NCBI RefSeq assembly: GCF_026625765.1
Contig: NZ_CP113062.1
Span: 62,001-126,000, forward strand
Reading direction: 5' to 3'
DNA length: 64,000 bases
Origin: Frigoribacterium sp. SL97
GTDB taxonomy: Bacteria > Actinomycetota > Actinomycetes > Actinomycetales > Microbacteriaceae
Shown here one piece after another: positions 1 through 10,443 of the stretch (its first letter is position 1; every line of letters begins with the position of its first letter). The notes under the pieces were generated by a model. That model did no database searches, was not told where the DNA came from, and saw nothing but the letters and a program-made list of their open reading frames with translations. A program made the position numbers and the translations under genes.

Positions 1-1474
<1,474 letters not shown>

Positions 1475-1523
1475 GTGCTTTTCTCCTTCGTGGTGCGGTG
1501 TGACGAAAGCCTTGGGGGCCGGC

Positions 1524-1544
1524 CTTGAGTCGGCCTGGCTCAAC
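1524..1544. promoter_or_regulatory. HAIR-like HspR operator, copy 1
   Basis: CTTGAGT, seven bases, GCTCAAC. The actinobacterial HAIR consensus bound by HspR is CTTGAGT-N7-ACTCAAG; spacing is exact and 12 of 14 arm bases match. It overlaps the dnaK -10 region and start site. Confidence 0.85.
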
Positions 1545-1570
1545 TTTACTCACGCTGCGGCCGACGTCAA
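1543..1570 (-). promoter_or_regulatory. dnaK promoter
   Basis: Reading the minus strand, TTGACG (1565-1570) and TAAAGT (1543-1548) are separated by 16 bases, a good SigA-type promoter. It lies between the two HAIR-like operators, with the -10 box touching the proximal one, so repressor binding would block RNA polymerase. Confidence 0.75.
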
Positions 1571-1585
1571 GCTGCGAACCTGAAA

Positions 1586-1606
1586 GTTGAGCCAGAAAGA
1601 CTCAAC
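1586..1606. promoter_or_regulatory. HAIR-like HspR operator, copy 2
   Basis: GTTGAGC, seven bases, ACTCAAC: again the HAIR spacing, with 6-base perfect arms (GTTGAG/CTCAAC). It lies just upstream of the dnaK -35 box and 83 bases before the start of the divergent MFS gene, so it might also influence that gene. An additional short palindrome (CTCTC-GT-GAGAG, 1606-1617) follows directly. Confidence 0.75.
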
Positions 1607-1688
1607 TCTCGTGAGAGGGTCGCCGCGCCCACGCCGGACGAGGAGGCGCGACCCCCCTCGGCCACGGACGCCCACTAGGTTGACCCCC

Positions 1689-3071
1689 ATGACCGCAGCG
1701 CAGACGCTCGCCGACGCCGACCCGATCCCCCGCCGCCGTGTGCTCTCGTGGGCCCTCTGGGACTGGGGCTCCGCCGCCTTCAACGCCGTGGTCACCTCGT
1801 TCGTCTTCAGCACCTACCTGGCGTCCGGCGCCTTCGTCGATCCGGCGATCGTGGCGGCGGCCGGCGACGACGCGCGCAACCCGGCCCTGGTGCTGGCCAA
1901 GGCCGAGAACGCGACGGTCATCTCGACCGCCCTGACGATCGCGGGGGTGCTGATCGCGCTGCTCGCGCCGGTGCTCGGCCAGCGCAGCGACGGCTCCGGG
2001 CGCCGCAAGCTCTGGCTGGCCATCAACACCGGTCTCGTGGTGCTGGCCATGGCCGCGATGGTGCTGGTCGCCCCGGCGCCCGGGTACCTCGTCTTCGGCG
2101 CGGCCCTGCTCGCCGTCGGCAACCTCTTCTTCGAGTTCGCGAGCGTCAACTACAACGCCATGCTCGTGCAGGTCTCGACACCGGGGACGATCGGCAAGGT
2201 GTCGGGGTTCGGCTGGGGTCTCGGATACGTCGGCGGCATCGTCCTGCTGCTGTTGCTGCTCGTCGCCTTCTTGCAGAGCTTCGGCGTCGAGGGACGCGGC
2301 GGCCTGTTCGGCGCCGCCACGGGAACGGAAGGAGGCGCGTGGGACGTCCGCCTGTCGATCGTCGTCGCCGCGGCGTGGTTCGCGGTCTTCGCGGTGCCGG
2401 TCCTGCTGTCGGTGCCCGAGCTGCCCGCCACCGCCGCACGGGCCCGGGTGGGCTTGTGGCGCTCGTACCGCCTCCTGGGGTCGACGATCGCCAAGCTCTG
2501 GCGCACCAACCGCCAGGTGCTGCTGTTCCTGCTGGCCAGCGCCGTCTTCCGTGACGGCCTCGCGGCCGTCTTCACCTTCGGCGCGATCATCGCCGCCCAG
2601 GTCTTCGGCTTCTCGCCGAGCATGGTGATCTACTTCGCCGTCGGGGCGAACCTCGTCGCGGGCATCGGCACGTTCGTCGGGGGTTGGCTCGACGACCGGC
2701 TCGGGGCCAAGACGATCATCGTCGCGTCGTTGGTGGGGCTCGTGATCGCCGCCTTCGCGGTGCTCGCGATCGGGACCGCGACGAACCTCTTCTGGGTGTT
2801 CGGCCTCGCCCTGGCGCTCTTCGTCGGGCCGATCCAGTCGGCGAGCCGGTCGTTCCTCGCCCGGGTGACGCCGCCCGGGCGCGAGGGCGAGATCTTCGGG
2901 CTCTACGCGACGACCGGGCGAGCCGTGAGCTTCCTCGCCCCCGGGCTGTTCACCCTGTTCGTGAGCGCGACGGGCGACACCCGCTTCGGGATCGTCGGGA
3001 TCGCGCTCGTCCTGCTCGCCGGACTCGTGTTGATGCTGCCGGTGAAGGGGGTGCAGCGCTCGATCGACTGA
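1689..3071 (+). CDS. MFS transporter, UMF1/Atg22-like family
   Basis: A 460-residue integral membrane protein with about twelve hydrophobic segments. The N-terminal WALWDWGSAAFNAVVTSFVF is characteristic of the UMF1 (Atg22-like) branch of the major facilitator superfamily, whose bacterial substrates are mostly unknown. The ATG at 1689 was preferred to an in-frame start at 1587 because the extra 34 residues are charged, proline-rich and precede the HAIR region. A TAGGTT -10 box at 1676-1681 lies 7 bases before the ATG and there is no clear Shine-Dalgarno sequence, suggesting leaderless transcription. It is divergent from dnaK and is a single-gene unit. Confidence 0.85.
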   Translation: MTAAQTLADADPIPRRRVLSWALWDWGSAAFNAVVTSFVFSTYLASGAFVDPAIVAAAGDDARNPALVLAKAENATVISTALTIAGVLIALLAPVLGQRSDGSGRRKLWLAINTGLVVLAMAAMVLVAPAPGYLVFGAALLAVGNLFFEFASVNYNAMLVQVSTPGTIGKVSGFGWGLGYVGGIVLLLLLLVAFLQSFGVEGRGGLFGAATGTEGGAWDVRLSIVVAAAWFAVFAVPVLLSVPELPATAARARVGLWRSYRLLGSTIAKLWRTNRQVLLFLLASAVFRDGLAAVFTFGAIIAAQVFGFSPSMVIYFAVGANLVAGIGTFVGGWLDDRLGAKTIIVASLVGLVIAAFAVLAIGTATNLFWVFGLALALFVGPIQSASRSFLARVTPPGREGEIFGLYATTGRAVSFLAPGLFTLFVSATGDTRFGIVGIALVLLAGLVLMLPVKGVQRSID

Positions 3072-3093
3072 GGCGTGCTCGGAGTCGCCAAAA

Positions 3094-3121
3094 CGAGAGG
3101 TGGAATGTAAAGTATCTCTCG
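3094..3121. promoter_or_regulatory. Inverted repeat around a -10 box before the repeat protein
   Basis: Arms CGAGAG (3094-3099) and CTCTCG (3116-3121) flank a 16-base AT-richer spacer containing TAAAGT (3108-3113), a plausible -10 box for the downstream secreted protein. No convincing -35 box is visible. The arrangement would suit a repressor site, but no regulator can be assigned. Confidence 0.4.
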
Positions 3122-3164
3122 GCCGCCCCGATCGGTCTTCCCTTTCCCCCATCCGGAAGAAGAC

Positions 3165-5882
3165 ATGAGCACGATCAGATCAGGCCTCACCGCCGTCGGC
3201 CTCGCGGCCCTCGCCGTGGGCACCCTCTCCCCCACGGCTGCCCTCGCGGCCCCCGCCGCCACCACCACCCCCGACGGGGCCTCGGCCGAGGCCTCACCCG
3301 CGGCGTCCACCACGACCCCGTCCGCACCCCGCATCACGTTCGTCGAACCGAGCGAGGACGACAAGCTGTCCGTCGCCGGCATGGCGCCGGGCGCCCGACT
3401 CGCGGGGGTCATCGTCGAGGGAGGGGGCAGCTACAGCGCCGCCGTCTGGAACGACCGCTTCGCCACGCTCGTCGACGTCGCCGACCGGGGCAAGAAGGCC
3501 ACACTCGTCTCGTACACCCCACAGGGGAAGGTCGAGGTCGAGTTCGTCCTCGAGACCCAGTACGCCGAGGGCGAGAACGAGGCACCCGGCACGCCCGTCA
3601 TCCACGCCGTCAGCCAGTACGACGACGGCCACTTCGTGATCGAGGGGACCGTGGCGCACCAGCCCGACCTGTTCTCGAAGACCGAGGTGTGGGCCAACCG
3701 TTCCGGCATGTCGTGGGACTTCCCGTCCGAGAACGGATCGTTCTCGCTGACCGTGCCCGCCTCGCGCGCCGGCGAGGTCATCGAGGTGACGGCCTACTAC
3801 CGTGGCCACGGGAGCGAGACAGCTCAGGTCGAGCTCGTCCCCACCGAACGCAACACCGCCTCGGACGTCCACCCGCTCGAGGTCGCATCGCCTACCGCGG
3901 GCGACGTGCTGGCGACTCCCGAAGCGACCTTCGCCGGAACCGGCATCCCGAACTCGCAGATCGTCGTGACGCGCGACGAGAAGACGAACCGCGCCTCCTC
4001 GACGCTCTGCGAGACCCGCGTCTCGTCGCTGGGCGACTGGAGCTGCACGTCGCCGACGCTGCCGGCCGGCAGCTACGACACCGTCGTGACCGAGACGCCC
4101 GCCTGGGCCGCGGCACCGAAACAGACCACCGGGACGGCGTTCTCCGTCGCCGACACCATGCCCGACCCCGGGACTCCGGGTCGCCCCTCGACCCCCCTCC
4201 TGTCGTCGGTGACCGAGGGCCCCGACGGCCGCCTGACCGTCCGAACGATCATCCACGGGGCCGGCCAGGCCCGCATCGACGTCGGCGACCACAGCGAGAC
4301 CCGTCTCCGCGGGCAGCACGGCCGGTTCTCGTTCCTGCTCGACGGGTCGCTGGCCGGGCAGACCGCGACCATCACGGGGCTGTCCCACGACGGCGACGGC
4401 GACGGCGACTCCCTCGAGATCGACCTGACGCCGCTCGAGGCCCCGGCCGGCTCACCGCTCTCGGCCCCGTTGATGCACGGCATCTCCAAGGAGTCGAGCA
4501 CCTTCTACGTCCAGGGCACCACCTCGTACTTCGCCGACGAGTACCTCGTGCCGACGGTGATCGCCCAGATCGACGGCGAGTTCGTCGCCGCGACCGAGTC
4601 CACCTGGAACGGCGCGTACATCCTGCGCATCCCGACCTCGTTCGCCGGGCAGGACGTCGACCTCTACACCGTCCGGAACGGCGAGCTGTCCGAGGCCACC
4701 ACGATCACGGTCGCAGCGACCGAGAAGAACTCGGCTCCCGAGACGTTCCCCCTCGAAGTGACCTCGATCGCCGAGGGCGAGACCATCTCGACCGACATGA
4801 CCTCGATCACCGGCGAGGGCATCCCCGGGTCCCGCATCGCGATCGCAACCGACCTGGCGCGTGCCGGCGAGGCCTGCGCCGCGTTCGTCGGGAGCGACGG
4901 GACCTGGACCTGCGAGCTGGAGGCGCTCCTGACGTCCGGCCCGCAGACCATGACGGTCACCGAGACGCCCTACTGGCGGACCCTCGCGCCGTTGACCTCG
5001 ACGCGCTCGTTCACCGTGTCCGACGGCTCAGACGGCTCCGACGACGAGGACCTGACCGACCTCACCGTGACCAGCCACACCGACGGTGGCCGCTACACCA
5101 CCGGCATCGCGACGTTCAGCGGCCGCGGCACGCCCGACGCCCGCCTGACCGCCGCCAACCAGTGGGGCACGCCCATGGGTTCGACCCGCGTGGACGAGGA
5201 CGGCGACTGGAGCTTCAGCCGCAACCTCGGCCCGACCAGCGCCGGCTACGACATCACCTTCACGATGACGCCCACCACCGGTGCGCCCACCCTGGTGACC
5301 CTGCACCTCGACTACGAGGCTCCCTCGCGGCCGCTGACCGTCACCAGCCACGTGGACGGCGACTCCTACCGCGAGGGCATCGCCCGCTTCACCGGCACGG
5401 GCACCGTCGGCGCCCAGCTCGTCTCCACCAACCAGTGGGGCACCCAGATGGGCAAGGCGACCATCGGCAGCGACGGCACCTGGGCGTTCTCGCGCAACCT
5501 CGGACCGACGAACCCCGGCTACGTCCTGACCTTCGTCGCGACCCACGGAACGGACGAGCAACGGGCGACCCTGACGTTGACGCACCAGAAGGACGACCTC
5601 GTCGACGTGCAGATCTCGTCCCCGGTCATCCGTGACGGCGGCATCAGCGAGGCCCACCGGACCGTGACGTTCCGGGGCACCGCCACGCCCTTCGCCACGG
5701 TCGTCGGCAAGAACCAGTGGGGCACGCCGTTCGGCAGCACCACCGCCTCGTCCACCGGCGCGTTCGCGTTCGACCGCTACGTCGGGCCCGCCGGCACGAC
5801 CTACCAGCTGACCTTCGAGCAGAAGGCCACCGACGGCACGACGAAGACCACCACAGGGATCGACTTCGTCACCGGACGCTGA
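3165..5882 (+). CDS. Secreted Ig-like repeat protein
   Basis: A 905-residue exported protein. The first 29 or so residues form a Sec signal peptide ending in TAALAA|PAA. The rest is a chain of beta-rich units of about 85-100 residues, each starting with a (V/L)TS or (V/A)SP-type strand. The last three carry NQWGT followed by a D-G-x-W-S/A-F-S-RNLGP block (around residues 660-900) and are close copies of each other. A low-complexity DGSDGSDDED linker precedes them. No LPXTG/LAXTG signal, lipobox or C-terminal membrane segment is seen, so it is probably released or held non-covalently. Likely an adhesin-like or surface structural protein; no enzyme motif is visible. Preceded by GGAAGAAGA as ribosome-binding site. 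Confidence 0.8.
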   Translation: MSTIRSGLTAVGLAALAVGTLSPTAALAAPAATTTPDGASAEASPAASTTTPSAPRITFVEPSEDDKLSVAGMAPGARLAGVIVEGGGSYSAAVWNDRFATLVDVADRGKKATLVSYTPQGKVEVEFVLETQYAEGENEAPGTPVIHAVSQYDDGHFVIEGTVAHQPDLFSKTEVWANRSGMSWDFPSENGSFSLTVPASRAGEVIEVTAYYRGHGSETAQVELVPTERNTASDVHPLEVASPTAGDVLATPEATFAGTGIPNSQIVVTRDEKTNRASSTLCETRVSSLGDWSCTSPTLPAGSYDTVVTETPAWAAAPKQTTGTAFSVADTMPDPGTPGRPSTPLLSSVTEGPDGRLTVRTIIHGAGQARIDVGDHSETRLRGQHGRFSFLLDGSLAGQTATITGLSHDGDGDGDSLEIDLTPLEAPAGSPLSAPLMHGISKESSTFYVQGTTSYFADEYLVPTVIAQIDGEFVAATESTWNGAYILRIPTSFAGQDVDLYTVRNGELSEATTITVAATEKNSAPETFPLEVTSIAEGETISTDMTSITGEGIPGSRIAIATDLARAGEACAAFVGSDGTWTCELEALLTSGPQTMTVTETPYWRTLAPLTSTRSFTVSDGSDGSDDEDLTDLTVTSHTDGGRYTTGIATFSGRGTPDARLTAANQWGTPMGSTRVDEDGDWSFSRNLGPTSAGYDITFTMTPTTGAPTLVTLHLDYEAPSRPLTVTSHVDGDSYREGIARFTGTGTVGAQLVSTNQWGTQMGKATIGSDGTWAFSRNLGPTNPGYVLTFVATHGTDEQRATLTLTHQKDDLVDVQISSPVIRDGGISEAHRTVTFRGTATPFATVVGKNQWGTPFGSTTASSTGAFAFDRYVGPAGTTYQLTFEQKATDGTTKTTTGIDFVTGR

Positions 5883-5919
5883 CACCACCACCAGTACCGA
5901 CACCAGCACCAGCACCACC

Positions 5920-5951
5920 AGGGCCGGCTCCGCACCCGCGGGGCCGGCCCT
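5920..5951 (+). terminator. Intrinsic-type hairpin after the repeat protein
   Basis: AGGGCCGGC (5920-5928) pairs with GCCGGCCCT (5943-5951), continued inward by CCGC/GCGG with a four-base loop. There is no U-tract, as is usual in very GC-rich actinobacteria. Confidence 0.75.
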
Positions 5952-6039
5952 CCCCCGTCCCCGACGCCGATGCGCCCGGCGGTCGCCGCTCCTCCTCGAG
6001 ACCGACGACAACGTCGGCCGTCCTCCGTAGGCTGACCGG

Positions 6040-7368
6040 GTGAGCACCCTCGACGACGACTACGACCTCCGCACCTTCGCGGCCGCGCTCGACCCCGAGG
6101 CGAGTGACGACTCCCCGCGGGCCGACGTGGCGACCGCCGCCTGGGTCGACGCCGAGTCGATGGGCTTCCACGAACCGGCCGGCGACGACGACTCCCTCGG
6201 CCGTGCCGCGCGTCGCCTCGTCGCCGACGGGCGACGTCTCACGGGCGTCTACCGCCGCGAGGCCACCCCCGGCTCGCTCGACGCCGAGGGTTGCCCCGTC
6301 GCCACCTTCGCGTCGTTCGACAAGACCCTGCACGTCGGCGGCGGCCGTCTGATCGACGCCGACCTGGTCGCCGGCGTCACCGTGCAACCGACCCACCGCC
6401 GCAAGGGCATCCTGCGTCGGATGATGACCGACGACCTCGCCCGCGCCAAGGCGGCCGGCACCCCGGTCGCCGCCCTCACCGCGAGCGAGGCGTCGATCTA
6501 CCGGCGCTTCGGCTTCGGCGTGGGCGTCCGCGAGCGCACCATCGAGGTCGACGTCCGTCGCGCGGGCGGCCTGCTCAGCGAGCCCGAGGGCAGCACCGAG
6601 CTCGTCACCACGGCCTCGCTCGCCGAGGTCGCCCCCGACGTCTTCGCCCGGTTCCACGTCCGCAGCCCCGGTTCGATCGACCGCCACGAAGGCGCCTGGA
6701 ACCACGCCCTCGGCCGCGAGCGGGCCGACGGCACGCCCGACCCCGCCGTCCGGGCCGCGGTGCACCGCGACGCGACCGGCACCGTCGACGGTTACGTCAC
6801 GTACCGGGTCGAGTCGGCCGGAGGCGGCCCCGGTTCCACGGGCGTCCAGACCCTCGTCGTCGTCGACCTCGTGGCCGCGACCGACGACGCCTACCTCGGC
6901 CTCTGGCAACTGCTGCTCGCCGTCGACCTGATCCGGGTCGTCCGGTACTCGAACGCCCCGCAGCACGACCCCTTGGCGCACGCGGTCGTCGACGGTCGCG
7001 CCCTGACCATCAGCCACGACGAGGACCACGTGTGGTTCCGCGTCCTCGACCCGGTCGCGGCCCTGCAGGCTCGCCCGTGGGCGGCCGACGGCGTCGTCAC
7101 GATCGCCATCGGTGACTCGCTGGGCCACGCGGCCGGCACGTACCGGGTCACGAGCGAGGCAGGCGAGGCGACGGTGAAGAAGGCGGCCGTCCGCCGGGCC
7201 GACCTCGAACTCGACGTCGCCACGCTCGGCTCGCTCTGGCTCGGCGGCTCCGACCCGGTCACGCTGGCCGCGGCCGGCCTGGTCCGCGAGCGACGCAAGG
7301 GCGCCGTCCAGAAGTTCCGCGCGATGCTGCTGCCCGAGCGACCCCTGCACGGCATCACCTACTTCTAG
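6040..7368 (+). CDS. Eis-like GNAT N-acetyltransferase
   Basis: A 442-residue protein of the Eis family: N-terminal GNAT domain, a second degenerate GNAT domain and a C-terminal SCP2-like domain. The acetyl-CoA loop is visible as VQPTHRRKGILRRMM (about residues 109-123), followed by SIYRRFGFG whose Tyr is the general acid position in Eis. The chain ends in Phe, matching the Eis C-terminal carboxylate used in catalysis. Members acetylate amines such as aminoglycosides, lysines or polyamines; the substrate here cannot be deduced. The GTG start at 6040 is 6 bases after a TAGGCT -10 box, with no Shine-Dalgarno sequence, suggesting a leaderless transcript. Confidence 0.88.
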   Translation: MSTLDDDYDLRTFAAALDPEASDDSPRADVATAAWVDAESMGFHEPAGDDDSLGRAARRLVADGRRLTGVYRREATPGSLDAEGCPVATFASFDKTLHVGGGRLIDADLVAGVTVQPTHRRKGILRRMMTDDLARAKAAGTPVAALTASEASIYRRFGFGVGVRERTIEVDVRRAGGLLSEPEGSTELVTTASLAEVAPDVFARFHVRSPGSIDRHEGAWNHALGRERADGTPDPAVRAAVHRDATGTVDGYVTYRVESAGGGPGSTGVQTLVVVDLVAATDDAYLGLWQLLLAVDLIRVVRYSNAPQHDPLAHAVVDGRALTISHDEDHVWFRVLDPVAALQARPWAADGVVTIAIGDSLGHAAGTYRVTSEAGEATVKKAAVRRADLELDVATLGSLWLGGSDPVTLAAAGLVRERRKGAVQKFRAMLLPERPLHGITYF

Positions 7369-7392
7369 GCACGGCATCGGCCCCGGGGCCGA

Positions 7393-7434
7393 GACGCAGG
7401 AGGCGCGGGTCGGGTGACCCGCGCCTCCTGCGTC
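7393..7434. terminator. Bidirectional terminator built from an inverted GGAGGCGCG pair
   Basis: A perfect 19-base-pair stem (7393-7411 with 7416-7434) and a GGGT loop, between two convergent genes. Each arm contains one copy of the dispersed 9-mer (7399-7407 and 7420-7428), so the terminator is made of two inverted copies of the genome-wide motif. Confidence 0.9.
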
Positions 7435-7478
7435 CTCGTGCGCCCCGCGCCGTCCCGGTCCGGCAGGGCCGGAGGGCG

Positions 7479-8660
7479 CTACGCCCGCGCCAGCCCGTTC
7501 GCGCGCGCGACCTCGCCGTACCAGCGGGCGCTCGGCTTCGGCGTCCGCTCGAAGGTGTCGCGGTCCCACCCGATCAGGCCGAAGGTCGGGCGGAACCCGC
7601 TGGCCCACTCGTAGTTGTCGAGGGCGCTCCAGTGCTGGTAGCCGAGCACCTCGATGCCCTCGTCGATGGTGTCGTGGACGTGCTCGAGCGCGCCCTGCGT
7701 GTAGGCGATGCGACGGGTGTCGTCGGCGGTCGCGATGCCGTTCTCGGTGACCATGACGGGCACGTGGCCCGACAGCTCCCACGCACTGCGGATGCCCTCG
7801 GCGGCGGCCGGCGGGTAGAACTCCCACCCGGTCAGCGTCGTCTCGAGCCCCTCGGCGACCGGCCGCGGCCCCTCGGGCCCGACGAAGGTCTGCGTGTAGG
7901 CCTGCACGCCGACGAAGTCGTCGCCCGCCGCCATCTCGCTGTACCAGTCGTCACGCACGTAGCCGTACTCGCGCGTCTTCTCGGCGGCACCCGGCTCGTC
8001 AACGGCCTTGAACGCCTGGGTGGCGACGGTCCAGCCCGACTTGATCCGAGGCAGCTGCGACAGCACCTCGCGGCTGCGCTTGTGCGAGGCGAGCAGGGCG
8101 TCGGCGACCTCGAGGTCGGGGTTCGGCAGCCCGTACGCGACGAGGTTCGACGCGTCCTCCCCGCCGGCGAGCATCGCGGCGATGTTCGGTTCGTTGATGG
8201 TGCAGACGTACTCGACGCCCTCGGCGACGACGGGCAGGGCGAGCTCGGTGTACCGGGCGAACAGGTCGGCGGCGTCGGGCGCGCGCCAGAAGCCGTCGCG
8301 CTCGAACCAGCGCGGCACGGTGAAGTGCATCAGCGTGACGATCGGCTCGATGCCCAACTCGTGGCAGGTCTCGACCATGCGGCGGTAGTGAGCGATCTGC
8401 GCCTTGCTGACGACGCCGCGCTCGGGCTCGATGCGGGCCCACTCGATGCTGAAGCGGTAGCTGTTGAGCCCCAGCTCGGCGAGCAGGCGGATGTCGTCGC
8501 GGAACCTGTTGTAGCTGTCGGCCGCGTCACCGCTCGGCTCGACGATGGTCGTGCCGGGGGCGTTCTCGTGCACCCACCAGTTGCTGTTGACGTTGTTGCC
8601 CTCGATCTGGTGGGCGGCGGTGGCGGCTCCCCACAGGAAGCCGTCGGGGAAGGTCAGCAC
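7479..8660 (-). CDS. Beta-glucosidase, glycoside hydrolase family 1
   Basis: A 393-residue cytosolic retaining glycosidase that would hydrolyse imported beta-glucosides or cello-oligosaccharides. It begins with the GH1 signature FPDGFLWGAATAAHQIEG; the acid/base Glu lies in TINEP (around residue 163) and the nucleophile Glu in VTENGI (around residue 300). At 393 residues it is shorter than the usual 440-480 of the family, with loops trimmed rather than a catalytic residue lost. It is the last gene of the ABC-transporter operon, 34 bases after the ATPase stop, with a GGTGGAGCAAGGGGGA purine stretch in the gap. Aryl-phospho-glucosidase activity is less likely because an ABC importer, not a PTS, precedes it. 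Confidence 0.93.
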   Translation of the reverse strand: MLTFPDGFLWGAATAAHQIEGNNVNSNWWVHENAPGTTIVEPSGDAADSYNRFRDDIRLLAELGLNSYRFSIEWARIEPERGVVSKAQIAHYRRMVETCHELGIEPIVTLMHFTVPRWFERDGFWRAPDAADLFARYTELALPVVAEGVEYVCTINEPNIAAMLAGGEDASNLVAYGLPNPDLEVADALLASHKRSREVLSQLPRIKSGWTVATQAFKAVDEPGAAEKTREYGYVRDDWYSEMAAGDDFVGVQAYTQTFVGPEGPRPVAEGLETTLTGWEFYPPAAAEGIRSAWELSGHVPVMVTENGIATADDTRRIAYTQGALEHVHDTIDEGIEVLGYQHWSALDNYEWASGFRPTFGLIGWDRDTFERTPKPSARWYGEVARANGLARA

Positions 8661-8694
8661 AGGGTGGTTCCTTTCGGGTGGAGCAAGGGGGATG

Positions 8695-10443
8695 TCAGGA
8701 GGCGCGGTGCGTGCGGCGCGGGTTCGGCACCGCGTCGAGCAGCTTCACCGTGTACGGGTCGGTCGGCCGTTGGAGCACCTCGGCCGTGTGCCCCCGCTCG
8801 ACCACGGCGCCCTGGTCGAGCACCATGATGTCGTCGGTGATCAGCCGGGCACTGAGCAGGTCGTGGGTGATGTAGAGCATCGAGACGCCCCACTGCTCGC
8901 GGAGGTCCTCGAGCAGCGCGAGCACGCCGGCGCGCAGCGAGACGTCGAGCATCGAGACGGGCTCGTCGGCGATGATCACCTGCGGGTCGCTCGCGAGGGC
9001 CCGGGCGATCACGACGCGTTGCCGCTGGCCACCCGACAGCTGGTGCGGCAGCTTGGCCGCGAACTGCTCGACCGGCGTCAGACCGACCGTCTCGAGCAGC
9101 TCGAGCACCCGGCGCCGCGCCTCCTGACCGGTCAGGCCGGTGTAGTTCACGACGGGACGCGTGAGCGTGTACTCGACCGTGTGCAGCGGGTTCAGCGCCG
9201 CGTACGGGTCCTGGAAGACCATCTGCACGTCGCTGCGGAAGCTGCGCAGGGCGCGGCCGCGGAGCGCCGTGACGTCGGTGTCCCCGAACGTGACACTGCC
9301 GCTCGTCGGCTTCTCGACGCCCGTGACGAGCTTGGCGATCGTGCTCTTGCCCGAGCCGCTCTGCCCGACGAGAGCGAGCGACTGGCCCGGTTCGAGCGTG
9401 AACGACACGTCGCGGACGGCCCGCACGGGGTCGTCGCCCCGACGGGGAGGCGCGTAGGTCTTGGTCACGCCGCTCACGGTGATCGCGTGCTGCGCCGTGC
9501 GCTGGCCGCGCGTGGCGACGGTCGGCACCGAGGTCGTCGTGTCGACGCGGCGGTCGCCCCGGGCCCGGCGGACCGAGCGGTCCTCGAACCCGGGCAGCGA
9601 CACGACCTCGGCACGAGGGTCGGCGTAGTGCGACAGCAGCATCTTCGTGTAGTCGTCCTGCGGGTCGGCGAGCACGTCGGCCGAGCGACCGTCCTCGACG
9701 ATGCGACCCTCGTGCATCACGAGCACGCGCTGGGCCGACTCGAGCACGATCCCGAGGTCGTGGCTGATCAGGACGGCGGTGAAGCCCTCGCTCTGCTGCA
9801 GCGAGATGATCGTGTCCATCACGGCGTGCTGCACGAGCACGTCGAGCGCCGTGGTCGGCTCGTCGAAGACCATCAGCTGCGGCTCGAGCGACAGGGCGAG
9901 GGCGATCGAGACGCGCTGGCGCATGCCGCCCGACAGCTCGCCGGGGAACCGGGCGAGCACGCCCGCGTCGAGCTCGACCTTCGCGACCAGCTCGGCGGCG
10001 CGGCTGTGCCACCGGTCACGCGGCACGTGACCGTGGGCCTTGAACACGTCGACGAAGTGGTTGCGGATCGTGCGCACCGGGTTCAACGCGTTCATGCCCG
10101 ACTGCAGCACCATCGCGAAGCCGCCCTGACGCTGCTGACGCAGGGCCTCGGTGTCGAGGTCGCGGACGTCGGCACCGTCGAACCAGATGCTGCCGCCGTT
10201 GGTGCGCGCCGGCGGCTTCTGCAGCCGGGTCAGCGCGTAGCCGAGCGTCGACTTGCCCGAGCCGGACTCGCCGACCAGGCCGACGAACTCGCCCCGCTTG
10301 AGCCGGAACGACACGTGGTCGACGGCCTGCACGGGCTCGGCGCCGGCGCTCTCGTAGACGACGCTGAGGTCGCGGACGTCGAGCAGCACGTCGTCGGACG
10401 ACGAGGAGGCGCGGTCTGCGGTGGTGAGGTCCGTGGCGGTCAC
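8695..10443 (-). CDS. Double ATPase of an oligosaccharide/oligopeptide-type ABC importer (DppD-DppF fusion)
   Basis: A 582-residue protein with two complete ABC domains. Domain 1 has GESGSGKST, LSGGMRQRV and LMVFDEPTTALD; domain 2 has GQSGSGKST, LSGGQRQRV and VIIADEPVSMLD. It energises uptake through the two permeases encoded just upstream. The GTG start at 10443 overlaps the permease stop by four bases (GTGA) and gives the expected N-terminus. Both the N-terminal extension (RASSSS) and the C-terminal RAS-stop are encoded by copies of the dispersed motif (10405-10413 and 8698-8706). The cluster with a GH1 enzyme argues that this family-5-type system carries beta-glucosides rather than peptides; that is inference. 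Confidence 0.9.
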   Translation of the reverse strand: MTATDLTTADRASSSSDDVLLDVRDLSVVYESAGAEPVQAVDHVSFRLKRGEFVGLVGESGSGKSTLGYALTRLQKPPARTNGGSIWFDGADVRDLDTEALRQQRQGGFAMVLQSGMNALNPVRTIRNHFVDVFKAHGHVPRDRWHSRAAELVAKVELDAGVLARFPGELSGGMRQRVSIALALSLEPQLMVFDEPTTALDVLVQHAVMDTIISLQQSEGFTAVLISHDLGIVLESAQRVLVMHEGRIVEDGRSADVLADPQDDYTKMLLSHYADPRAEVVSLPGFEDRSVRRARGDRRVDTTTSVPTVATRGQRTAQHAITVSGVTKTYAPPRRGDDPVRAVRDVSFTLEPGQSLALVGQSGSGKSTIAKLVTGVEKPTSGSVTFGDTDVTALRGRALRSFRSDVQMVFQDPYAALNPLHTVEYTLTRPVVNYTGLTGQEARRRVLELLETVGLTPVEQFAAKLPHQLSGGQRQRVVIARALASDPQVIIADEPVSMLDVSLRAGVLALLEDLREQWGVSMLYITHDLLSARLITDDIMVLDQGAVVERGHTAEVLQRPTDPYTVKLLDAVPNPRRTHRAS

